Of a stretch of 7,529 bases of DNA, positions 1-4,749 are shown one piece after another. The stretch covers positions 1 to 7,529 of the forward strand of contig JAPOLF010000098.1 of assembly GCA_029977305.1 (NCBI GenBank). The letters are read 5' to 3'. Source of the DNA: a bacterium (GTDB lineage: Bacteria; Chloroflexota; Chloroflexia; Thermomicrobiales; UBA6265). The notes under the pieces are model-generated. The model worked only from the letters and a program-made list of their open reading frames with translations, did not search any database and was not told the DNA's origin. A program made the position numbers and the translations under genes. Position 1 is the first letter of the stretch, and every line of letters begins with the position of its first letter.

Positions 1-570
1 CATCATGCGGCAGTGTGGACCTTCGATCCGATGCGCGCGGCCAATGCCCGCCTGAATCTCGAGAAGCTCGGGGCAACGGCGCGGTTGTTGACGATCGACA
101 AGTACGGCCCGCTGCGCAGCGAATTGTACGGCGATGTGCCGAGCGATCGACTCACGGCGCACTGGGCGCTGACCGATCCACGCGTGCACGCCCGGTTGGC
201 GGCGGTCGCCGCAGACACCTATCGGAGTCCGCTCCAACCGGATGTCACCTCATTTCCATTGGCGACGACGGGGAACGTCGGTGCCCTGCGGGGTGAGGAT
301 CTGATTCGGTACGCGATTCCGGGAGACATCGATCGCCTCGCCGGAGAGGATCCGGGCGCGGCGACGGACTGGCGGCGCGAGATGCGCGGCGTCCTCGGCG
401 TGCTGCTCGACACGGTGAGGGCAGACGCGGACGCGTCGCGACATGATCCCCTGTCCTTCTCCGTCAACGCGCATGAGGGGACTCACGACATCGTCGGATG
501 CATGTCTGACCGTCGGCCTGATGGCTCTCGGGTAAATGAGTATTTGCTGCGGCGCCGAACGACCGCATGA
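1..570 (+). CDS. GNAT-superfamily acyltransferase, COG3375-like (probable amino-acid N-succinyltransferase), 5' partial
   Basis: The reading frame is open from the first base of the window and ends at TGA 568-570, so about 189 C-terminal residues are visible and the N-terminal acyl-CoA-binding part lies upstream. The opening segment (WTFDPMRAANARLNLEKLGA, then a DKYG motif and a PSDRL motif) is the block I associate with the COG3375 predicted acetyltransferases. In that family a W-x-FDP stretch and a 'N-x-x-LGA' helix are followed by 'SDRL..W.L..PRV'. Members next to N-succinylamino-acid racemases act as succinyl-CoA:D-amino-acid N-succinyltransferases. The racemase-like gene starts only 21 bases downstream, which supports that specific role by inference. 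The last 50 residues fit the family less clearly: a polar stretch precedes the final 'DGSRVNEYLL' strand. Family confidence is good; substrate confidence is moderate. The GTG at 13 is internal and should not be taken as the start. Confidence 0.8.
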   Translation, partial: HHAAVWTFDPMRAANARLNLEKLGATARLLTIDKYGPLRSELYGDVPSDRLTAHWALTDPRVHARLAAVAADTYRSPLQPDVTSFPLATTGNVGALRGEDLIRYAIPGDIDRLAGEDPGAATDWRREMRGVLGVLLDTVRADADASRHDPLSFSVNAHEGTHDIVGCMSDRRPDGSRVNEYLLRRRTTA

Positions 571-591
571 GCGCGAACGAGGAGCAATGAC

Positions 592-1737
592 ATGAAGTTT
601 CGCAAGGCATCGGTGGTCATCGTTGAGTTGACGCTGCGGACGCCATTCACGACCTCGTTCGGCACATCGACGGTGATGCATCGCCCCTTCGTGTTGCTCG
701 AGACCGAGGATGGTCGGGTTGGGGTCGGCGAAGTCCCGACGCTGAGCAATCCGGCTTACAAGGCGGAGTGTGACCACCCAGCGGTGCTGACGTCGCTGCG
801 GGAGTTCCTGCTGCCGTCGCTCGTGCGGGCGCAGGAGACGCACGGGGGATTCTCCGGGGTCGATGAGGTGATCCGGGCCTACGATTGGGTGAAGGGTGCG
901 GTGTTAGCGAAGAGCGGCATCGAGGCCGCGATGTGGGATCTGATGGCGCAGGAGCAGCACCTGCCGTTTTGGAAGATGTGGGGCGGGACGCGGACCTCAT
1001 TCACGGTCGGGGTGAGCATCGGCGGGAAGAACATCGAGCAAGTGCTGGGGCTGGCAGAGAACGCCGTGTCACTCGGGTACCAGCGGCTGAAGGTGAAGAT
1101 CTGGCCGGGATTCGACATCGAGCCAGCGCGGGCGCTGCGTGAGCGCTTCCCCGACGTGCTGCTGCAAGTCGATGCCAACTCGGCGTATGACATGACAAAT
1201 TGGACCCGGCTCAAAGAATTGGACGGCCTTGATCTGCTGCTGATCGAGCAACCGCTGTACGACGACGACATCTATTTGCAATCCTTGATTTCCAAGGAGA
1301 TCACAACGCCGATTTGCCTGGATGAGTCGATTCATTCGCTGCGCGACACCGAGGTGGCGTTGGCGCTCTGGGGGGATCTCGCCCCGGAGCGCTTGGTGAT
1401 CAACATCAAGCCGCCGCGGGTGTCAGGCTTCACCGAGGCGATCGCCATCGCCAAGCGCTGCGAGGAGGCGGGGGTGCGGACGTGGATCGGCGGGATGCTG
1501 GATTCCGCGTGGGGCAAGGCGAGCAATCTCAACCTGAACACGCTCACGGCCTTCACCCTGCCGGGAGATCACTTCTCGCCCGGTGGAGCGTACTTTGTCG
1601 AGGACATCACCACGGCGAGCCTGAGTTGCACCAATGGGCTGTACACCGTGGGTCCGGGCATCGGGCCGGGGTTGGAGATCGATTGGGAGGTCTTCAACCG
1701 CCTATCGCACCCGCAGTTCGAGGTGGCGTTCGCCTAA
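592..1737 (+). CDS. menC: MenC-family enolase-superfamily enzyme: o-succinylbenzoate synthase / N-succinylamino-acid racemase
   Basis: This 381-residue protein has the usual MenC type 2 length. It starts at ATG 592 behind GAGGAG (579-584, 7-base spacer). The N-terminal capping domain opens with 'TPFTTSFGT'. The barrel carries every catalytic residue of the muconate-lactonizing subgroup: the K-x-K pair K167/K169 in 'RLKVKIWPG', metal ligands D194 ('QVDAN'), E219 ('LIEQPL') and D244 ('CLDES'), and the second base K273 ('INIKPPR'). Enzymes of this family dehydrate SHCHC to o-succinylbenzoate in menaquinone synthesis, racemise N-succinylamino acids, or do both. Sequence alone rarely separates these activities. 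The adjacent GNAT gene and the absence of other men genes in view favour the racemase role in D- to L-amino-acid conversion, by inference. The D244-to-K273 interval looks about five residues longer than in the well-studied Amycolatopsis racemase. The stop overlaps the convergent next gene. Confidence 0.9.
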   Translation: MKFRKASVVIVELTLRTPFTTSFGTSTVMHRPFVLLETEDGRVGVGEVPTLSNPAYKAECDHPAVLTSLREFLLPSLVRAQETHGGFSGVDEVIRAYDWVKGAVLAKSGIEAAMWDLMAQEQHLPFWKMWGGTRTSFTVGVSIGGKNIEQVLGLAENAVSLGYQRLKVKIWPGFDIEPARALRERFPDVLLQVDANSAYDMTNWTRLKELDGLDLLLIEQPLYDDDIYLQSLISKEITTPICLDESIHSLRDTEVALALWGDLAPERLVINIKPPRVSGFTEAIAIAKRCEEAGVRTWIGGMLDSAWGKASNLNLNTLTAFTLPGDHFSPGGAYFVEDITTASLSCTNGLYTVGPGIGPGLEIDWEVFNRLSHPQFEVAFA

Positions 1738-2138
1738 TCGGCGGCGAGGCTGCTCATCGGGACGAGCGAACCGTCGGCGCGGAACCCTTGGTAGACGATG
1801 GTGACCTGCAGGCGACGCAGGCAGGTGCCGATGAATTCCGCCTTGCCGGGGGCATGGATCAGCACGACGGCGAAATCCGGGTTGGCACCAATCTCCGCTG
1901 GAATGCGGTACCCGGCTCGCTGCAATTGCCCGGCGGTGGCCCCCCGGGTGGGATCGAGGACGCGCGCCGCAGAACCGAATCCGCCCTGATGGATGCCGAG
2001 TAGGATCTCTGGGAGTCGAGCGACCTCCACGGCCGCGAGGACCGTGTCAGCGGGCAGGTGTTGGTTGGTCGTGGGGTCGGTCGGCGTGCGCACGGACACC
2101 TCGCGGGGCACGCGGCACCACGCCACGTGTGCGCGCAT
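1734..2138 (-). CDS. Hypothetical small protein, possible alpha/beta fold
   Basis: This 134-residue frame reads leftward. Its TAG stop (1734-1736) overlaps the menC stop, so the two genes converge with no room for a terminator. I do not recognise the family. From about residue 31 it alternates strand-like and helix-like segments: 'DTVLAAVEVA', a helix ending 'IHQGGF', 'AARVLDP', a helix around 'GQLQRAG', the hydrophobic strand 'DFAVVLIHA', a helix around 'KAEFIGTCLRRL', and 'QVTIVYQGF'. That pattern would suit a small ferredoxin-like domain, which is inference only. There is no signal peptide or membrane segment. The first 30 residues look unstructured, no good SD precedes the ATG at 2138, and several GTG codons follow (residues 5, 10, 14, 16), so the true start may be internal. 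A stop codon in frame upstream excludes a longer form. It may be co-transcribed with the interrupted frame ending 49 bases upstream. Confidence 0.6.
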   Translation of the reverse strand: MRAHVAWCRVPREVSVRTPTDPTTNQHLPADTVLAAVEVARLPEILLGIHQGGFGSAARVLDPTRGATAGQLQRAGYRIPAEIGANPDFAVVLIHAPGKAEFIGTCLRRLQVTIVYQGFRADGSLVPMSSLAAD

Positions 2139-2159
2139 GGTACCGCGAATCCGGCGTAC

Positions 2160-2187
2160 GTTCTATCTGTTTATCGGTGTTTGAGAA
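2160..2187 (-). promoter_or_regulatory. Weak candidate promoter for the 1734-2138 gene
   Basis: Read leftward, TTCTCA (2182-2187) and TAGAAC (2160-2165) are 16 bases apart, each matching the sigma-70 consensus at four of six positions. Transcription would start roughly 14 bases before the ATG at 2138. This locally AT-richer stretch is the only such candidate in the gap, but the match is poor, and read-through from the stronger promoter at 2659-2688 would explain expression equally well. Confidence 0.2.
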
Positions 2188-2409
2188 CTAGGCTGGGTCC
2201 CCGTGACGCCACTGCGCAGCACCACGCCGAACGGCGGCGCGAATCCGCGCGACGCTGCTTCCTGTTTTCGAGGTCGCGGATGTCGGGGGAGATGGCGGCG
2301 ATGCCGTCACCGAGGGCTCAGCACCCGACTGGGTGCGCTCCACGGGCACCGATCGCACGATCGGCGCCTCGTCTCCCTTGTCGATGTAGAACCGGACATT
2401 CTTCTGCAT
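2188..2409 (-). CDS. Possible independent 73-residue unknown protein (downstream half of the interrupted frame)
   Basis: An ATG at 2409 is preceded by GGAGG (2415-2419) with a 5-base spacer, so this part could be translated on its own. The product begins 'MQKNVRFYIDKGDEAPIVRS', which looks folded. It then turns into a low-complexity Ser/Pro/Thr segment (about residues 31-50) and ends in an arginine-rich tail with several R residues around 'VARIRAAVRR'. There is no signal peptide, membrane helix or recognisable domain. The SD lies entirely within the closing helix of the three-way junction at 2412-2470, so initiation would depend on that fold being open. Its stop is 49 bases before the start of the 1734-2138 gene, consistent with a two-gene leftward unit. 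It may equally be only the 3' part of a broken gene. Confidence 0.35.
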   Translation of the reverse strand: MQKNVRFYIDKGDEAPIVRSVPVERTQSGAEPSVTASPPSPPTSATSKTGSSVARIRAAVRRGAAQWRHGDPA

Positions 2410-2411
2410 GT

Positions 2412-2470
2412 GGGCCTCCAGTCCGCCGATGTCGGCGGGGGTCGCCCCGGTGCACCGGGGCGGGAGGCCC
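2412..2470 (-). promoter_or_regulatory. Candidate three-way-junction RNA element masking an SD
   Basis: Three perfect inverted repeats nest here. The outer arms are GGGCCTCC/GGAGGCCC (2412-2419 with 2463-2470). Inside are hairpin one, CCGCCGA/TCGGCGG with a 2-base loop (2423-2438), and hairpin two, a 20-bp perfect palindrome (2443-2462) that folds as an 8-bp GC stem with a TGCA loop. The single-stranded joiners are only 3, 4 and 0 bases. On the leftward transcript the 3' outer arm contains the whole GGAGG ribosome site of the ATG at 2409, and the 5' arm begins 6 bases after the TAG at 2476-2478. This geometry resembles translational switches driven by a leader peptide. The stretch is about 80 percent GC, which makes chance pairing likelier, and it also reads as protein in one frame. 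Confidence 0.4.
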
Positions 2471-2475
2471 TGCGA

Positions 2476-2562
2476 CTAGCAGGAGGTCTCGCGCCCGAAG
2501 GGCACCGGCAGCATGGTAATGGACCAGAACACGTTCCACGAGCTACTACTGCTGCCGTCCAA
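2476..2562 (-). CDS. Possible 28-residue leader peptide
   Basis: A TTG at 2562 follows AAGGGAG (2568-2574) by 5 bases and opens a 28-residue frame closed by TAG 2476-2478. The peptide has a run of five serines (codons AGC AGT AGT AGC TCG), two tryptophans four residues apart, a hydrophobic centre and a C-terminal cysteine. The predicted start of transcription from the 2659-2688 promoter lies about 90 bases upstream. A ribosome ending at this TAG would cover the 5' arm of the junction at 2463-2470, so it could act as a regulatory leader for the 2409 start. The competing reading, favoured slightly, is that this is the 5' part of a broken gene. Confidence 0.22.
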   Translation of the reverse strand: MDGSSSSSWNVFWSITMLPVPFGRETSC

Positions 2563-2658
2563 AGAAACTCCCTTCGCGAGGGCGGAGGCGACGCTCTGAC
2601 GCTCGGCATCAAGCCGCGCGGGTCGCCGTGACTGGGCGCACCGAAGCACGCTTCCAGG

Positions 2659-2688
2659 AGTATATTTTGGCGTGGTTGCGTGGGTCAA
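2659..2688 (-). promoter_or_regulatory. Sigma-70-type promoter for the leftward unit
   Basis: Read leftward, TTGACC (2683-2688, five of six matches) and TATACT (2659-2664, five of six) are separated by 18 bases, the best promoter match in the window. Transcription should begin near 2652, just at a short inverted repeat GAAGC-GCTTC (2643-2654). Its -35 box overlaps the upstream part of the rightward mreB promoter, so the two probably compete or share a regulator. Confidence 0.55.
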
Positions 2689-2709
2689 CACCCCTTCCCG
2701 TGGTATACT
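2682..2709 (+). promoter_or_regulatory. Extended -10 promoter for mreB
   Basis: TATACT (2704-2709) is preceded by TGG (2701-2703), giving the TGn extension that lets promoters work with a poor -35. The best -35 at a fitting distance is GGGTCA (2682-2687, 16-base spacer), only three of six matches. Start of transcription is expected near 2716, leaving about 100 bases of leader before mreB. It is the only convincing rightward promoter between 2139 and 2818. The inverted repeat GGGT-CAAC-ACCC (2682-2693) between the two divergent -10 boxes is a possible operator. Confidence 0.5.
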
Positions 2710-2734
2710 TCGTGGGCGTCCGGCTCTGCGTCGG

Positions 2735-2777
2735 GCGGTTTCGTAAACCGCGAACGTACGCGGGTTTTCGAAACGCG
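2735..2777 (+). promoter_or_regulatory. Two tandem stem-loops in the mreB leader
   Basis: The first is a perfect 7-bp stem GCGGTTT/AAACCGC with loop CGT (2735-2751). The second is CGC-GG-GTTT with loop TCG and AAAC-GCG (2759-2777), a 4-bp plus 3-bp stem with a two-base bulge. Both share a GTTT...AAAC core capped by CG-containing triloops, so they look like related elements. There is no T-run after either, so they are not intrinsic terminators. Roles in leader stability or protein binding are inference. Confidence 0.4.
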
Positions 2778-2801
2778 CAGTCGTGCATCCAGCGGCGCGC
2801 G

Positions 2802-2817
2802 GTGGAGGGTTCCCCAC
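2802..2817 (+). promoter_or_regulatory. mreB: mreB ribosome site within a hairpin
   Basis: The SD GGAGGG (2804-2809) sits 8 bases before the GTG start at 2818. GTGG (2802-2805) and GG (2807-2808) can pair with CC (2812-2813) and CCAC (2814-2817), with an A bulge at 2806 and a GTT loop. The stem therefore masks most of the SD and ends directly against the start codon. It would lower or gate initiation. Whether it does so in the cell cannot be read from sequence. Confidence 0.4.
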
Positions 2818-3888
2818 GTGATCCGCCCTTTCTCAGCTCTTTTTGGGCTATTCAGTCGCGACCTCGGGATCGATCTCGGGACGGCGAACACGCTGGTCTA
2901 TGTCCGTGGCAAGGGCATCGTCATCTCCGAACCGAGTGTGGTCGCGATCGACACCCGGACCCGGCGTGCGTTCGGCGTGGGTGCTGAAGCGAAGGCCATG
3001 GTGGGGAAGACCCCGGAGTCGATCGTGGCGATCAGGCCGTTGAAGGACGGGGTGATCGCGGATTTCGACACCGTGGAGATGATGCTCCACTACTTCATCC
3101 GGAAGGTGCACGTGCAGCGCCTGATGGCGCCACATCCGCGGGTCGTGATCGGGATTCCGAGTGGCGTGACCGAGGTGGAAAAGCGCGCGGCGAAAGACGC
3201 GGCGCTCTCTGCTGGAGCTCGCGAGGCGTACACGATCGAGGAACCGATGGCGGCGGCGATCGGCGCAGGGTTGCCGATCAATGAACCGGTCGGAAGCATG
3301 ATCGTTGACATCGGCGGCGGAACGACCGAGGTGGCGGTGATCTCCCTGGGCGGTGTGGTCGTCAACCACTCGATCCGCATCGCAGGGGACGAGATCGACG
3401 ACGCGATCATCCAGTACGCACGTCGCGATCACAACTTGGTGATTGGCGAGCGGACAGCGGAGAACGCGAAGATCGCAGCGGGGTCTGCCTACCCGCTTGA
3501 AGAGGAAATTCGGTGCACGTTGCGCGGCCGTGACTTGCTGACCGGATTGCCGAAGTCGGTCGAGGTGTCGTCGGTCGAGTTGCGCGACGCGATCTCGCAG
3601 CCGGTCAACACGATCGTCGAGTTGGTGAAGACCTCGATCGAGGAGACGCCGCCGGAGCTCGTTGCCGACATCATGGAGCAGGGCATCACGTTGGCGGGTG
3701 GCGGTGCGCTGCTACTCGGCATCGACAAGCGCTTGCAAACCGAGCTGAAGATGCCGGTCTACCGCGCGGACGATCCCCTGACCTGTGTTGCGCGCGGCAC
3801 GGGTCGCGTCGCCGAGGCGCTGCACCTGTACCAGCGGGCTTTGGCGAGCGGTTCCGAACTGCGCCGCCAGCAGCAGGCGTCTTCCTGA
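2818..3888 (+). CDS. mreB: Rod-shape-determining actin homologue MreB
   Basis: MreB polymerises on ATP into short membrane-bound filaments that steer lateral cell-wall synthesis. I start it at GTG 2818, giving 356 residues, because GGAGGG lies 8 bases upstream and homology begins at once. Longer in-frame starts reach back through the promoter and give non-family sequence. The actin-fold nucleotide motifs are all present: phosphate 1 'DLGIDLGTANT' (residues 15-25), the 'IEEPMAAAIG' helix (about 140-149), phosphate 2 'VDIGGGTTEV' (163-172) and adenosine 'LAGGGALL' (292-299). The N-terminal 'FSALFGLF' is a short hydrophobic, amphipathic-looking stretch that may touch the membrane. The last 20 residues are a polar tail ending 'RRQQQASS', slightly longer than typical MreB. 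It heads the mreB-mreC-murT-gatD run, with a structured leader suggesting control of initiation. Confidence 0.97.
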   Translation: MIRPFSALFGLFSRDLGIDLGTANTLVYVRGKGIVISEPSVVAIDTRTRRAFGVGAEAKAMVGKTPESIVAIRPLKDGVIADFDTVEMMLHYFIRKVHVQRLMAPHPRVVIGIPSGVTEVEKRAAKDAALSAGAREAYTIEEPMAAAIGAGLPINEPVGSMIVDIGGGTTEVAVISLGGVVVNHSIRIAGDEIDDAIIQYARRDHNLVIGERTAENAKIAAGSAYPLEEEIRCTLRGRDLLTGLPKSVEVSSVELRDAISQPVNTIVELVKTSIEETPPELVADIMEQGITLAGGGALLLGIDKRLQTELKMPVYRADDPLTCVARGTGRVAEALHLYQRALASGSELRRQQQASS

Positions 3889-3920
3889 GGCGGGGAATGA
3901 ACCGCCCGGGGTCCCACCCC
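3889..3920 (+). promoter_or_regulatory. Paired stem-loops between mreB and mreC
   Basis: Directly after the mreB stop, GGCGG/CCGCC (3889-3893 with 3902-3906, 8-base loop) is followed by GGGGT/ACCCC (3908-3912 with 3916-3920, loop CCC). Neither has a trailing T-run. Such hairpins often protect an upstream message end or mark a processing site, which would allow more MreB than MreC to be made from one transcript. This role is inferred from position only. Confidence 0.3.
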
Positions 3921-3936
3921 TGCCGGAGGTAGCGGC

Positions 3937-4749
3937 GTGTCGTCTCTGTCGCTCAAGCAAACCGCGATCTTGGTGGCCTTGTTCGTGGTGACGGCGGTGG
4001 TCTTCATCCAGCTCGACACGGTGCGGGCGCTGGACCCGATCAAATCGGCGCTTGAGACGATCGTCACGCCGCTGAGCGACGGGGTGAGCGGGCTCGGGCG
4101 ACGCGGGGACAACGCGCTCGAGCAGGAACTTGCGGTGGTGAAGGCCGAGCGCGATGCGCTGCTCGCCGAGAACGCGGCGCTGCGCGCCGATGTGCGCGAG
4201 GTGGATCAACTCCGGTTGCAGGCGAAACTCCAGCGTGATCGCCCCTCGTGGAAGATGCTGCAGGCGCGCGTGCAGGGGTCGGACCCGAGCGGGCAGCAGT
4301 TGTTCTTGACCATCAACAAGGGGTCGGCCGATGGGGTCGAATCCGGGATGGCGGTGGTCGCACAGGGCCAGAACTACATCGGGCAGGTGACCGATGTGTG
4401 GGAGCGGTCATCGAAGGTGATGCTGATCATCGACGCGTCGCAGACCGTCGGGGCGCGGCTCGACAGTGGGCCGGATGGCGTGGTGTACGGGTTGTCACGG
4501 CGGGGCGGTTGGCTGGAGATGCGGTACCTCGATCGCGAGGCGACGATCCAACCCAATGAGTTGGTGCTGACGAGCGACAGTCCGGCGCTGCGAACGGCAC
4601 GGGTGCCCGGCGGATTGATCATCGGGAAAGCGGTCACCGACAAGATCGTGCGGGATCCGCAGGCGGACACGCAGACGGTCGAGGTGGTGCCCTTGGTGAA
4701 CTACGAGGCGCTGCAGGTGGTGACGGTGGTGCTTACCGATGGGTCCTAA
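3937..4749 (+). CDS. mreC: Cell-shape-determining protein MreC
   Basis: MreC is the bitopic membrane partner of MreB that activates lateral wall synthases. The start is GTG 3937 behind an excellent GGAGGT (3925-3930, 6-base spacer), giving 270 residues, normal for the family. A short cytoplasmic N-terminus (to about residue 8) is followed by one membrane helix (about 9-25, 'AILVALFVVTAVVFI'). A charged heptad-like coiled coil follows (about 57-100, rich in E, A, L and R), then the two beta domains, with 'NKGSADGVESGMAVV', 'GQVTDVWERSSKVMLIID' and 'GLIIGKAV' as family-typical turns. It lies 48 bases after mreB. Its last 11 bases overlap murT, suggesting translational coupling. No mreD follows, which is unusual, since mreC is normally next to mreD. 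Confidence 0.95.
   Translation: MSSLSLKQTAILVALFVVTAVVFIQLDTVRALDPIKSALETIVTPLSDGVSGLGRRGDNALEQELAVVKAERDALLAENAALRADVREVDQLRLQAKLQRDRPSWKMLQARVQGSDPSGQQLFLTINKGSADGVESGMAVVAQGQNYIGQVTDVWERSSKVMLIIDASQTVGARLDSGPDGVVYGLSRRGGWLEMRYLDREATIQPNELVLTSDSPALRTARVPGGLIIGKAVTDKIVRDPQADTQTVEVVPLVNYEALQVVTVVLTDGS

Larger units (their letters stand above)
2188..2562 (-). pseudogene. Small unknown gene interrupted by one in-frame TAG (2476-2478)
   Basis: Read leftward, one frame keeps strongly protein-like content from about 2562 to the stop at 2188-2190, broken only by TAG at 2476-2478. Third codon positions are almost all G or C on both sides of the stop, while the other two frames give arginine- and proline-rich shadow translations. 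The upstream part is 28 residues from a TTG at 2562 that follows AAGGGAG by 5 bases. It has five serines in a row, then a hydrophobic stretch 'WNVFWSITMLPVPFG'. After the stop come 'LPPRCTGATPADIGGLEAH' and then 'MQKNVRFYIDKGDEAP', ending in a Ser/Pro/Thr-rich tail with a basic C-terminus. I recognise no family. A single CAG-to-TAG change would account for the break. The alternatives are two separate products (entries at 2188-2409 and 2476-2562), stop read-through, or a sequence error. Confidence 0.4.

Noticed and set aside
1705..1722. Vector or engineered affinity tag contamination
   Set aside because: SHPQFE is followed by native-looking codons and a normal gene end; no linker, full tag or vector sequence is present.
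2307..2612. Minus-strand frame with a Tat-like 'SRREFL' near its start
   Set aside because: The rest lacks a proper hydrophobic signal helix and is an Arg/Pro/Cys-rich shadow; the neighbouring frame has the coding-like codon bias.
2661..2666. TATATT as a rightward -10 box
   Set aside because: No -35 lies at a suitable distance, and the bases are explained by the leftward -10 TATACT; the extended -10 at 2704 is better.
2680..2817. Longer N-terminus for mreB
   Set aside because: The extra 46 codons cover the -10 box and leader hairpins and show no MreB similarity; the GTG at 2818 has a well-placed SD.
2189..2817. tmRNA, RNase P RNA or SRP RNA in the mreB-upstream region
   Set aside because: I looked for the RNase P 'GAGGAAAGTCC' core, the SRP 'GGTCAGG..GGAAGC' loop and a tmRNA tag frame with CCA-like end on both strands and found none.
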